From contig JACQWX010000074.1 in the NCBI GenBank assembly GCA_016209035.1, positions 1 through 64,000 of the forward strand: 64,000 nt of DNA, given 5' to 3'. The notes below the pieces were generated by a model. The model saw only the letters and a program-made list of their open reading frames with translations, was not told the DNA's origin and made no database searches. Shown here piece by piece: positions 33,410 through 41,967 of the stretch. This DNA comes from Elusimicrobiota bacterium. Its GTDB lineage: Bacteria > Elusimicrobiota > Elusimicrobia > UBA1565 > UBA9628. The first letter of the stretch is position 1, and every line of letters starts with the position of its first letter. Both the position numbers and the translations under genes were made by a program.

Positions 33410-34804
33410 CTACCCTTCCAGGGTCTTTCCCCTGATGAGATTTCGGATCCCATCGAGCCCAAGCGGGAGGAAGACGGGCCAGATGGCCACCATGCCGAGC
33501 AGATAGCGCGGATCGATGAAGACCTCCTCGGCCTCCATCCGGTGGAAGACCTCGCCGACCTGGGTGAATACGTGGCCTGCGAGCACCCCGAGATAGATGG
33601 CCAGCAGCGACAGCATCGCGTTGTCGCGCCGGCACAGCCATGCTCCGAGCGCGAAGACGGCGAATAAGGCGTAGTCAACGTATTTCAATCCTTGGTAGAC
33701 CTGGCTGAACCTGTACCCGTACTGGTTCATGTACGCGTTGCCGCGCGAGCCGGATACGAACGTGATGACGGAGGCGATGCAGGGATTCGCCGGCAGGTAG
33801 GCGACGAACCTTCGGAAAAGCCAGTCGGCGTAGAGGATGGGCTTGCCGACGACGACCTCGCGGACATAAGTCATGAGGAAGGGGTTGCCCGGCCAGAGCC
33901 TGCACAGCCAGCGGTGGATCCGGTCCCCGCTGGAGGCGTATCGGGCGGACTGTGCTTTCATGTGCTCGAAGGCCGCGTCGTCCCGGAAGATCCTGAGCCC
34001 CTTGTAGGTGCCTGGATACTCCCCGAGCGCATTGTAGAGCGCCACGGGAAGGGAGGGCCGGTATTCCCCTGGGGACGACACATTGAGGGAGTGGGTGAAT
34101 CCGGCGCGGCCCGCAGAGAGGGTGATCGCTCCCTTGACCAGCACGCAAGACAGCCCGAACGCCCCCAGGAGCACGCCGACTCTCGCGGCCGCCTGCCATC
34201 TCGTCTTCCGATAGGCCCAGAGGACGAACAGGGCGAAGAAGGGGAGGATCGCGATGTTGTCGAAGCGAGTGAAGGCGACCAGGGCGCCGACGATGCCCGC
34301 GAGCCCGTACCATGGCTGCCATCGTTCCCGGGACAGGCCCTGCATGATGGCGTAGCCGAACGTCAGCATGAGGACCGGCGTGTAGGCTTCTCCGAGGATT
34401 TGCGACGCATAGAAGATGGACGGCAGCCAGACGGCGTACAGAAAGGCGCCTTTCAAGGCGACATCTCTGGAGAACCGCGTCCGCAGCATCCCGAACACGA
34501 GGAGGCAGCCGGCGGAATCGAATGCCCCCTGGATGATCATCTTCGCCGTTGCCGTCCCTTGGATCGTCGTCGAGAACAGCCGGTTGAACACGCCGAGCAT
34601 CCACAGAACGAGGTTCGTCAGGAAGGGCGTCTCGACGTAGCACGCGGTCTGGAAGCCGTCATGCGTCGCGTCCGGCCTGCCCGACGCGATCAGGTACAGG
34701 GGGATGATGAGCCGCAGGCCCATGGCGGCCGTTAGGATCTTTAAAAGTGCGATTTCGGCGGAACTCCATCCCGACGGCCTTCGAATCAGTCGTGCCAAGC
34801 CCAC
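33410..34804 (-). CDS. Polytopic membrane protein, probable GT-C glycosyltransferase (family B, copy 2)
   Basis: 464 residues from GTG at 34804, which lies 7 nt after a TATCAT -10 box, so the message is probably leaderless. It shares the family B motifs with 16572-18011: RPDATHDGFQTACYVETPFLTNL, SAGCLLVFGMLRTRFS, SQILGEAYTPVLML, FTRFDNIAILP, VALYNALGEYPGTYKGLR, LKYVDYALFAVF, GHVFTQVGEVFH, DPRYLLGMVAIWPVFLPLG. The acidic first loop (DATHDGF) suits a GT-C active site. It heads the nine-gene operon and is followed by a GtrB-like GT2. Confidence 0.67.
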   Translation of the reverse strand: MGLARLIRRPSGWSSAEIALLKILTAAMGLRLIIPLYLIASGRPDATHDGFQTACYVETPFLTNLVLWMLGVFNRLFSTTIQGTATAKMIIQGAFDSAGCLLVFGMLRTRFSRDVALKGAFLYAVWLPSIFYASQILGEAYTPVLMLTFGYAIMQGLSRERWQPWYGLAGIVGALVAFTRFDNIAILPFFALFVLWAYRKTRWQAAARVGVLLGAFGLSCVLVKGAITLSAGRAGFTHSLNVSSPGEYRPSLPVALYNALGEYPGTYKGLRIFRDDAAFEHMKAQSARYASSGDRIHRWLCRLWPGNPFLMTYVREVVVGKPILYADWLFRRFVAYLPANPCIASVITFVSGSRGNAYMNQYGYRFSQVYQGLKYVDYALFAVFALGAWLCRRDNAMLSLLAIYLGVLAGHVFTQVGEVFHRMEAEEVFIDPRYLLGMVAIWPVFLPLGLDGIRNLIRGKTLEG

Positions 34805-34811
34805 GCGAAAG

Positions 34812-34820
34812 ATGATACAA
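34812..34820 (-). promoter_or_regulatory. -10 element of the nine-gene operon, leaderless start
   Basis: The minus strand reads TTGTATCAT. The hexamer TATCAT ends 7 nt before the GTG start at 34804, which places transcription start at or near the start codon. A TTACAG 18 bp upstream is a possible -35. Confidence 0.5.
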
Positions 34821-34859
34821 AAAGTCTATAATGCTCTGTAATGCAGAACAGGGATGCGG

Positions 34860-36299
34860 CTACGCGGCGTTTCCCAGGCATTTGACACCGTCTGTCGTGG
34901 TTGCATACTTCTGGATGCGGCTTCGAGGCCTGTCAGGCACCGTCGGCGCCAAGAGCCCGGACTCGATCAGGGACTTCACGCAGGGCATGGCGTGATCCCG
35001 CTTCTTGATGCCGATCTCGACCATGATCTCCTTTAGGAACCGCGGGGTCTTGCAGAATTGGAGGATGGTCCGGTCCCGGGGACTGACTTGCCCCCCACTT
35101 GCCCCCCACTTGCCCCCCACTTGCCCCCCTGCGGCCGGACGGCGCGCAAGAAGAAGCTCGAAGAATGAGGTGAACCGGAATTCCGGTGCCGCGCACTTGG
35201 CCTGAGCCAGCGCGTCGCGCATACGGCCGATGCCCGTTCCGGTGCGTTCGATCTTGTGGGCTCGGAAGAGCAGGTCCGCCACGAGGGGATTGCGCCGGAC
35301 GCTGCGCCGGCCGAAATCCTCCGGGCTCAACCCGGGCGGCAAGCCGCCGGGGTTGACGATGGCCACGCGGTCCGGGAACACCTCGATGGAGATGTTCCCG
35401 CCCCTGACCGAGTAGTCACGGTGCGCGAAGGCGTTGACCAAGCCCTCGCGCAAGACCGCCACCGGGAATTCAGGGTGTTCGACGCGGTCCATGCCCCGGA
35501 TTTCATAGCGCACCCGCAGGTGCTTGAGAAGGAAGACCTCGGCCTGCTGGAGGTTCTCCAATAGGCCGCCTTCGAGGTCCTTACGGTCCAGGATGTGCAG
35601 GCGTTCGGGCGTCTGGAACAGGACGCAGGCTACGCGGGCTTGCGGAAGGAAGCTCGGCGGGTTCTTGGCAAAGAAGAGAGCCCCGGCGTTGTTGAGCACC
35701 AGTCGTCGCCCCTGCCGCCGGCCGCAGCCCAGGTTGATGAGTAGGTCTTCCGCGGAGAGCCCGCCGACGGAGGCGCCGGACTCGCGGAGGAACGCCCGGA
35801 ACGCCGCCTCGTCGAAATCCGCAGGATACCGGAAAGCCGGACAGTCCTGATGTTCGACGATGACAGGCTCAAGCGAGCGGACGAACTCGACGAGTTCGTG
35901 CCGGTTGAGCTTCTGGCTGTTGGGGCCGGTCCGAAGAAAATAGCCCGAGGCGCAGCCGTGAGGCTTGTGCTTGCCCTCGGCCACCTCGATCATCAGAAGT
36001 CCGTGGCCTTCGTGCTTGAACGGGACCACGCGGACGGAGACCGGAGGGTCGCAATGGCGGGCGATGTCAACCACCTGGGAAAGCAGGCGGTTGGTGACCG
36101 CCACGCCTTTGATCTGTTTGTCGTCCGCCACTCCGACGAAAATGCGTCCGCCGGCCGAATTGGCGAACGCCACGAATTCCCGCGCCAGCGAGTCCGAGAC
36201 GGACTCCTTGAACTCGACAAACTGGCCTTCCCAGGCAGAGAGCGCCAGGGCGAATTCAGACGCGGCGGGAAGTCGGGCGGTCATCTCTCGGCGTGGCAT
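34860..36299 (-). CDS. AlbA_2/Schlafen-type ATP-binding protein with winged-helix tail and repeat linker
   Basis: 479 residues. N-terminal AlbA_2 domain (FVEFKESVSDSLAREFVAFANSAGGRIFVGV, then KPHGCASGYFLRTG); central HATPase_c_4-like ATP-binding part (LREGLVNAFAHRDYSVRGGNISIEVF, VNPGGLPPG, ERTGTGIGRM); C-terminal winged-helix region (ILQFCKTPRFLKEIMVEIGI). Often annotated as RecG-like or a transcriptional regulator. Between the ATPase and winged-helix parts lies an 11-bp x4 tandem repeat (35086-35129), read as GQVGGKWGASGGQV. Because 11 is not a multiple of 3, gain or loss of a unit would shift the tail out of frame. Transcribed alone. The ATG at 36284 is an alternative start. Confidence 0.85.
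   Translation of the reverse strand: MPRREMTARLPAASEFALALSAWEGQFVEFKESVSDSLAREFVAFANSAGGRIFVGVADDKQIKGVAVTNRLLSQVVDIARHCDPPVSVRVVPFKHEGHGLLMIEVAEGKHKPHGCASGYFLRTGPNSQKLNRHELVEFVRSLEPVIVEHQDCPAFRYPADFDEAAFRAFLRESGASVGGLSAEDLLINLGCGRRQGRRLVLNNAGALFFAKNPPSFLPQARVACVLFQTPERLHILDRKDLEGGLLENLQQAEVFLLKHLRVRYEIRGMDRVEHPEFPVAVLREGLVNAFAHRDYSVRGGNISIEVFPDRVAIVNPGGLPPGLSPEDFGRRSVRRNPLVADLLFRAHKIERTGTGIGRMRDALAQAKCAAPEFRFTSFFELLLARRPAAGGQVGGKWGASGGQVSPRDRTILQFCKTPRFLKEIMVEIGIKKRDHAMPCVKSLIESGLLAPTVPDRPRSRIQKYATTTDGVKCLGNAA
35086..35129 (+). repeat. Perfect tandem repeat, 4 x 11 bp, inside the AlbA_2 gene
   Basis: ACTTGCCCCCC is repeated four times without a mismatch. It encodes the linker between the ATPase and winged-helix domains on the minus strand. 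The unit contains no stop codon in any frame, so unit changes would alter the reading frame downstream. This is a typical layout of a slipped-strand contingency locus. Confidence 0.95.
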
Positions 36300-36400
36300 T
36301 CGGATATGAAATGAAATTGAAGGCGATGAGGCAAACCTTGCACGATTCCCTTATCCGACACGCGAACTCGTGGCATTAAGATGGAGTGTCAAGCGCCCGG
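36300..36400. other. Intergenic spacer
   Basis: 101 bp between a minus-strand GT2 end and the AlbA_2 gene start. A TTGACA occurs on the minus strand but has no convincing -10 partner. Nothing else can be supported. Confidence 0.3.
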
Positions 36401-37315
36401 CTATTCGTGGACGCCCTGTTCCCATTCCTCCGGCGCAAGCCGGTCGATCCGGCCGTAGCGGACGAAGGGCGCCCGGCGGAGGATCACCCAGCGGAACCAG
36501 CACAGCAGGACGTCCTTCGCCGCGGCGAAGATGGCGGCCGGCCGGGTGCCTTTGGCCGTCCCCTCCGTCCGGGGGATGAAGGAGATGGGCACTTCCTTGA
36601 CCTTCGCTCCCATCCAGTAGGCCTTGATCAGCCCCTCGGGATTGGCGAAGGAGCTCGTGGCTTCGAACGAGATGGACTGCAGCAGTTTCGTCCTGTAGAA
36701 CACGACGTTCTGGTAGTCGGACAAGGGCACCCTGAAGAGGATGCGGACCAGGACATAGTTGATGATCGACACCAGCGCCTTCGGGACGGTGTCCGAGCGC
36801 CTGGTGATGTGCCGGGCCCCGAAGAGCCGCATGAGCGCGGCGGTCGGCTTCGCCAGGGGGCCGGACACCGTGACAGGCGACCGGCGGACCCCCGCGACCA
36901 CGTCGTGGGTCCGCAGGAACTCGAGGAAGATGCGCAGGTAAGTGATGTCGTAGGACCAGTCGATGGTCTGCCAGAACAGGAACTCCTTCGACGCGTTCTG
37001 GATGGCTTTCCGCGAGGAGTGGCCGACGTTGAGGTTGACGGGGTTGCGGATGAGGCGAATCCGGGGAATCTCGGCCGCCAGGCCGCGGACAATCTCGTTG
37101 GTGCGGTCCGTGCTCCCGTCGTCCACGACGACGATCTCGTAGTCGTGGACCGTCCGGCGCAGGAGGTCGTTCATCCGGCGCAGGAACCCGGCGATGAGTT
37201 TCTCCTCGTTGTAGGCCCAGCAAAGGCAGGAGACGCCCCGGTCGAAGGGGGGCAGCGAGTCGCAGAAGTCCGGGGAATATCGAGGCAGAGTCCAATGGTA
37301 GCAAAATCTCTGCAA
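36401..37315 (-). CDS. GT2 glycosyltransferase, DPM1-like
   Basis: 304 residues from a TTG at 37315; no ATG or GTG occurs in frame before the conserved VSCLCWAYNEEKLI segment, so the start is uncertain. Further motifs are VVVDDGSTDRTNEIV near 63 and TIDWSYDITYLRIFLEFL, in which the usual DAD is replaced by IDWSYD. The latter half (YQNVVFYRTKLLQSI, PISFIPRTEGTAKGTRPA) follows the DPM1-like fold. There is no clear C-terminal transmembrane pair. It is divergent from the family B membrane protein at 37393, with 77 bp between starts, so the two may work together. Confidence 0.75.
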   Translation of the reverse strand: MQRFCYHWTLPRYSPDFCDSLPPFDRGVSCLCWAYNEEKLIAGFLRRMNDLLRRTVHDYEIVVVDDGSTDRTNEIVRGLAAEIPRIRLIRNPVNLNVGHSSRKAIQNASKEFLFWQTIDWSYDITYLRIFLEFLRTHDVVAGVRRSPVTVSGPLAKPTAALMRLFGARHITRRSDTVPKALVSIINYVLVRILFRVPLSDYQNVVFYRTKLLQSISFEATSSFANPEGLIKAYWMGAKVKEVPISFIPRTEGTAKGTRPAAIFAAAKDVLLCWFRWVILRRAPFVRYGRIDRLAPEEWEQGVHE

Positions 37316-37346
37316 AATCCCTGCGGTTACAAGCCTGCGGGCAATT

Positions 37347-37355
37347 TGTCATACT
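37347..37355 (+). promoter_or_regulatory. Extended -10-like element before the membrane GT-C gene
   Basis: TGTCATACT ends 37 bp upstream of the ATG at 37393. It is one mismatch from TATACT and has the TG dinucleotide one base upstream. Confidence 0.35.
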
Positions 37356-37392
37356 AGCGATGGGTCCGCCCCTCGGCGCGGCCCGTGGAGAG

Positions 37393-38838
37393 ATGCGAAA
37401 GACCGGCCGTAGCCCTTTCTGGGCCTGGCTGTTCCGGGAGGAGGTCCTGCTGTGCGGCGCGTTCCTGCTGGCGCTGGGGCTGCGCCTCATCATCCCGCTC
37501 TACATCGCGGCGCATTCCCAGGACAACGATATGCGAGTCTACCGCAGCCTGGTGTTTGGCAGGACTGCATACGAAGTGAGCTTCGTGACCAGCCTGCTCT
37601 ATCATTGGTCCGCGGGCATGCTTAAGTTCCACCCGGAGTACTATCCCCCCTATGCCCCCTACTGGTCCGTCCCGTTCCTGCAGGGCGTCGTCGACGCTTT
37701 CGGCGTAGTCCTCGTCTTCATGATCCTTTCGACCTTGTCGACGCGGAAGAACGCCCTTTGGGGAGCTCTGATCTATGCCGTCTGGCTGCCCAGCATTGTT
37801 TACGCGGCTCAGGCGATATCGGAGGGGGGGCTGCCCATCGCCCTGCTGGCGCTTTCTTTCTGCATGGTGAAGGCCTTCACGGCGCAACGCAGGCTCCGTT
37901 GGCTCTCGGCCGCCGGCGCGCTGACCGCCGCGGTCCTTTTCATCCGATTCGACAACGGCCTGATCGCCGTGTTCCTGCCGGCGTTCATCGCCTGGACGCT
38001 GCGCGGGAGCATGGCGGAGAGCGTCAAGGGCACGCTCGCCTTCCTCTGCGGAGGCGGCGCTTTCTGCCTTCTCTTCGTGTTCTTGCTCGCGCCGGTCGCG
38101 GGCTACTCCCACAGCCTCGCGTTCCGGAGCAGCAAGGAGGCGACCACCCCGTCCATGGCGCTGGCGCTTTACAATTCCATGGGCGAGTATCCGGCCACGT
38201 ATCCAGGATTGCGTTTCTACAAGGATGAGCCGGCCTTCGAGCACATGACGGCCAAGGTTGAGGCATTGCGGGCGTCGGGGAACCGCGCTTTCGCCTTCCT
38301 ATCGAAAGTCTGTCCGGGCGACCCCAACCTGGCCGCCTACGCGACCGAGGTCATCGTCGAGCATCCAGCGCGCTATGCCGGCTGGATCGCGGCCCGTTTC
38401 GTCCACTTCCTTCCTGCGCATCGTTTTATCGCTACCATCACTACCTGCCTGCTGAGGCCTGCCGAAACGCCCAAGATGTCGGGAATGTATGGGAGATGGT
38501 TCCAGGAGGGCACGCCGGTGGCCAACAGCCAGTTCGGCTGCCGCAGTTCTAGCGTCTACCAAACGCTCAAATACGTGGACCTGGGGTTGTTCGGGGTATT
38601 CTGCGTTGGAGTTTTCGCCTTGCGCCATAGCCGAGCCGCCATGTCGCTTGTTGCCATGTATCTGGGCGTTCTGGTCGGCCATGTCTTCACCTGTTGCGGG
38701 GATATCCGATTCATCAACAATACCCCTGCGGACCTCCTTGAACCGAGGTATCTTATCGGCATGGTCTCGATCTGGCCGTTGTTCCTGCCCGTGGGATTCT
38801 CGACTCTCTGCGGTCTGGTCAAGAGAAGAAGGGCTTGA
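37393..38838 (+). CDS. Polytopic membrane protein, probable GT-C glycosyltransferase (family B, copy 3)
   Basis: 481 residues from the ATG at 37393 preceded by GGAG; the tracked start 11 codons earlier overlaps the promoter. Shares family B motifs: LRLIIPLYIAAH, LIYAVWLPSIVYAAQAISEGGLP, FIRFDNGLIAV, LALYNSMGEYPATYPGLRFY, LKYVDLGLFGVF, GVLVGHVFTCCGD, EPRYLIGMVSIWPLFLPVGF. The first-loop acidic residues (SQDNDMRVY) differ from the other two copies. About eleven helices. It runs alone and converges with the YfhO-like gene, whose stop is 10 bp away. Confidence 0.65.
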   Translation: MRKTGRSPFWAWLFREEVLLCGAFLLALGLRLIIPLYIAAHSQDNDMRVYRSLVFGRTAYEVSFVTSLLYHWSAGMLKFHPEYYPPYAPYWSVPFLQGVVDAFGVVLVFMILSTLSTRKNALWGALIYAVWLPSIVYAAQAISEGGLPIALLALSFCMVKAFTAQRRLRWLSAAGALTAAVLFIRFDNGLIAVFLPAFIAWTLRGSMAESVKGTLAFLCGGGAFCLLFVFLLAPVAGYSHSLAFRSSKEATTPSMALALYNSMGEYPATYPGLRFYKDEPAFEHMTAKVEALRASGNRAFAFLSKVCPGDPNLAAYATEVIVEHPARYAGWIAARFVHFLPAHRFIATITTCLLRPAETPKMSGMYGRWFQEGTPVANSQFGCRSSSVYQTLKYVDLGLFGVFCVGVFALRHSRAAMSLVAMYLGVLVGHVFTCCGDIRFINNTPADLLEPRYLIGMVSIWPLFLPVGFSTLCGLVKRRRA

Positions 38839-38848
38839 ACCCGCCGGG

Positions 38849-40918
38849 TCAGAACAGGCGGTACGGGGGAGAGTAGCTGAAGGTCACGTTCCTGTCGCCC
38901 GGGCCCATGACGACTCCCCAGAATGCCCCGTAGGCGGGGACGATGGCCCGTTCCTTGCCGTCCACCAGGCATCTCCAGTAGGGATTGAGGCTGTTCGAAA
39001 CCACCAGGACCGCCGGGCCGTCCAGGAAGACCTCCAGGTCCAGGCGGTCCGTTCGATAGCCGGAGATCGCGACGCGTCCTTTTCGGTAAGCCCTGGAGAG
39101 CGTCCCGGAGCGCCAGCGGGACGCCTCGACATAGACGGCTTCCTTGAGGTCGTCGAGGGTCGCGTCGGCCATGGCGGCCCAGAGCGCCTCCTCGTCCGGG
39201 AGCGTCTTGACGCCCCGTACGAGGAAGGCGCGGGGAAAGGCGGAGGTGTTCTCGTAGATGAAGAAGTAGCGTTTCCCGGTGAAGAGCTCTTTGATCCTCA
39301 GCCAGATCCGTTCCTTGCGGGGCATGCTGCGCCAGGAAGGCTGAGGAGCCAGCAGCCTCAAGCTCGGATCCTCCAGCGGGTGCCTTGAGATGATGTACCT
39401 CGTGTTCGCGAGGGACAGCAGATGAAGCCGGTAGTGGTCCGTGAACCTGATCCCCGCCGGCCAATCGTCCACCGAGTGCAGGAAGAGGTATATTTCGTTG
39501 CCCCATCGGCCGAAATAATCTTCTAGGTAGGGTTCGCGTCTCATGACCGGCTCGATCACTTTCCGCCACAGGTTGAAATAGGCCCGGGGATAGTTGTTGA
39601 CGTAGCCGTCCACCGATTCCAGACCGTAGGAGGTGGCGTAGCCTGGAAGGAGGCCGTGGGTGAACGTCGCGACCCGGAAAGGCTCGGAGGAGCTCCGCTG
39701 ACGGGCCAGCGCCGAGAGGACCGGGCTGCGATAGTTCGAGGTGTAGCCGCCCTGGAAGAAGTACTCCCATAGGGCCTTCGATTTCGATTGGAGCGTCTGG
39801 CCAAACAGCAGCGCCATCGCCAAGGGGAAGACCCATCTCCGACCAGGCAGCAGTTCGATCCCGGCTGCGCCGACCAAGCCGCCGGCGAGCGGCAGGATGA
39901 GGAAGAAGCGGTGAAGATGGAGCCCGCTGAGAGTGCCGGAGGCGAGGCCGAGGCAGGTCTTGACCCACTCTCCGGTCCCGGAGGCGACCACGGTGAACAG
40001 GAACAGCGCGAACACGCCTGCAAAGCGGCCCGGGCGGAATCGGGACGCGGCGAGTCCGAGCAGGCCGACGGCCGCGGGGACGTTGCAGTTGCTCCAGGTC
40101 CAGCGCAGGCCTTGGGCGAGCGCTCGGCCCAGGTCGGCTGCGGAACAGGCCCACACCGTTCCCCACTGGGCGCGATGGGAGAATTGGGCATTGAGCCACA
40201 TGGCGATCATCTCCTGGAGGTGCATCCCGACGGCGAACAGGCCGAGGGTCGCGCAGAGAGCCAGGAACCTGGCGGAGAAGCGGCGCCGGACCACCGAGAA
40301 CCAGAGGAACGCCCAAGCGAAGCAGAAAGGCAGGCAGGCCACGGCGGAAGAGAACATGGAGAAGAAGAGCCCGAGCAGCGCGGCGCCGAGGATCCCCCGC
40401 CTCCATCCGGCGTCAAGCAGCCGCTCGAATGCCCACAGCGCGAAGGGGAAGATGGAGTTCCCAATCCCCCCCGTGAACGCGTTGAAATAGGCCACGGCGA
40501 AGCCTGCCAGGATGCCCGCCCGCGCGGAGGTCTTGAGGTCGTCGGTGCAGAGTCGGCAGGTGAAGTAGCCGCCGAAGAAGTAATGGATGAAGAGGAAGGC
40601 CTGGTAGGCCGCCCACCCGGGCAGGAGCCACATCAGGAATGCCAGCGCCTGCGGGTACATCAAGCTGTTCGCGAGCCGGTCCACGCCGCACGCGACCGAA
40701 GGCAGCCAGTAGTGGCTGCCGGAGCCGAGCAGGCCGGAGGTGATGACCTGCCAGTAGGGGAAGGGGTTGTCCCCGAATTCGTTGAGCTGCATGTAGGAGA
40801 ACGGGCCCAGAGCGAAGCTCTCTAGGCCGAGCCACAGGGTCAGGAGGACGAAGACCCAGTCCGGCCGCCGGAGCAGGGCATCCAGGCGGGAACGAAGTCG
40901 GTCCATGGCAGCGGGCAT
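38849..40918 (-). CDS. YfhO-like large membrane protein (copy 1)
   Basis: 689 residues from the ATG at 40918 (MPAAMDRL), 5 bp after the dehydratase stop. About eleven hydrophobic helices to residue ~430, with LNEFGDNPFPYWQ in the first loop. A large soluble C-terminal domain ends VVSNSLNPYWRCLVDGKERAI then FSYSPPYRLF. This closing block is typical of the YfhO family, in which GT-C-like proteins glycosylate teichoic acids or other polymers. Clearly paralogous to 52428-54482 (FRVASFTHGL, YGLESVDGYV, GWNEIYLFLHSVD-like, SLANTRYIISRHPL, PRAFLV). Last gene of the eight-gene operon. Confidence 0.72.
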   Translation of the reverse strand: MPAAMDRLRSRLDALLRRPDWVFVLLTLWLGLESFALGPFSYMQLNEFGDNPFPYWQVITSGLLGSGSHYWLPSVACGVDRLANSLMYPQALAFLMWLLPGWAAYQAFLFIHYFFGGYFTCRLCTDDLKTSARAGILAGFAVAYFNAFTGGIGNSIFPFALWAFERLLDAGWRRGILGAALLGLFFSMFSSAVACLPFCFAWAFLWFSVVRRRFSARFLALCATLGLFAVGMHLQEMIAMWLNAQFSHRAQWGTVWACSAADLGRALAQGLRWTWSNCNVPAAVGLLGLAASRFRPGRFAGVFALFLFTVVASGTGEWVKTCLGLASGTLSGLHLHRFFLILPLAGGLVGAAGIELLPGRRWVFPLAMALLFGQTLQSKSKALWEYFFQGGYTSNYRSPVLSALARQRSSSEPFRVATFTHGLLPGYATSYGLESVDGYVNNYPRAYFNLWRKVIEPVMRREPYLEDYFGRWGNEIYLFLHSVDDWPAGIRFTDHYRLHLLSLANTRYIISRHPLEDPSLRLLAPQPSWRSMPRKERIWLRIKELFTGKRYFFIYENTSAFPRAFLVRGVKTLPDEEALWAAMADATLDDLKEAVYVEASRWRSGTLSRAYRKGRVAISGYRTDRLDLEVFLDGPAVLVVSNSLNPYWRCLVDGKERAIVPAYGAFWGVVMGPGDRNVTFSYSPPYRLF

Positions 40919-40923
40919 GCCGC

Positions 40924-41967
40924 CTAGTGCAGTTCCCTCTTGCCCGTCTTGGTGATGATGGGGACGGTCCTCATCCAGAGCTGCTTGCTCCAGATCTCCC
41001 GATTGTGGCGGTACCAATCGATGGTCTCCTGGAGCCCCCGCTCCCAGGTGACTCGGGGTCTCCAGCCCAGGACTTTGCGGATCCTGCCGATGTCTCCCGT
41101 GTGGCGGAAGACCTGCCCGGGGCGATCACCGATGAAGGTGATGAGCGATTCGCTCTTGCCCATCATCTTGACGATCGTGCGGGCGATGGAGAGCATCGAG
41201 CGATGGGTGCCGGCGCCGATGTTGAAAATCTGCCCCCTGACCTTGGCGATGTTGGCGTGGAGTACCTTGTCCACCGCGGCGCAGAGATCCTTGACATAGA
41301 CATAGTCGCGGGCCGCCATGCCGTCGCCATGGAGACGGATGGGATCGCCGAGGATGCAGCTGGTGATGAACCGCGGGATCGCCTTCTCCAGGTGCTGGTA
41401 GGGGCCGAAGTTGTTGAAGGGCCTGAGGATGACCGCCGGTACCTCGTAGGTCGTCCAATATGAATAGACCAGGCGGTCCGCTCCCGCTTTGGCCGCCGCG
41501 TAGGGGCTCAGCGGGACGAGGGGATGGTCTTCGCCCATCTTCGGGGTGAGCGCCGTCCCGTAGACCTCGGAGCTGGAGATGTGGATGAATCGCTCGATGC
41601 GGTCGCGGTACTTGAGCACCGCGTTCGCCACCGTCTGCGTGCCGAGGACGTCCGTTTCGAAGAAGAGCAGGTTGTCGTAGATGGAGCGGGTGACATGGGT
41701 TTCCGCCGCGAAATGGACCACGGCATCGGATTGCTCCACCAGCGTGTCGACGAGCTCGCCGTTGCGGACGTCGCCGTACCAGAAGGACAGCCGTTCGCCC
41801 TCGTTGGCGTTGATGTCGACCGGGAGGTTCTCCACGCTGCCCGCGTAGGTCAGCGCGTCAAGGACGAGGATCCTGTAGGAGGGGTACTTCTCGTAGAGGT
41901 GCCTCACGAAATTGCTGCCCATGAAGCCCGCGCCCCCGGTGACCAGGATGGTCTTCTTCGTTTTCAT
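40924..41967 (-). CDS. NDP-sugar 4,6-dehydratase-like extended SDR (RmlB-like)
   Basis: 347 residues. NAD motif ILVTGGAGFMGSNFVRHL near 7, ALTYAGSVENL near 39, HFAAETHVTRSIYDN near 86, ISSSEVYGTAL near 130, catalytic YAAAKAGADRL near 155, RPFNNFGPYQHLEKAIPRFI near 185, HGDGMAARDYVYVKDL near 218. The overall pattern is that of dTDP-glucose 4,6-dehydratase, but the active-site TDEVYG is SSEVYG: the Glu is kept and the Asp is replaced by Ser. Specificity may therefore be for another NDP-sugar. It overlaps the WbqC gene by 4 bp. It could feed the WecE or ArnB-like aminotransferases. Confidence 0.85.
   Translation of the reverse strand: MKTKKTILVTGGAGFMGSNFVRHLYEKYPSYRILVLDALTYAGSVENLPVDINANEGERLSFWYGDVRNGELVDTLVEQSDAVVHFAAETHVTRSIYDNLLFFETDVLGTQTVANAVLKYRDRIERFIHISSSEVYGTALTPKMGEDHPLVPLSPYAAAKAGADRLVYSYWTTYEVPAVILRPFNNFGPYQHLEKAIPRFITSCILGDPIRLHGDGMAARDYVYVKDLCAAVDKVLHANIAKVRGQIFNIGAGTHRSMLSIARTIVKMMGKSESLITFIGDRPGQVFRHTGDIGRIRKVLGWRPRVTWERGLQETIDWYRHNREIWSKQLWMRTVPIITKTGKRELH

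Noticed and set aside
36320-36400. TTGACA on the minus strand as a -35 of the AlbA_2 gene
   Set aside because: No acceptable -10 hexamer lies 16-18 bp downstream.
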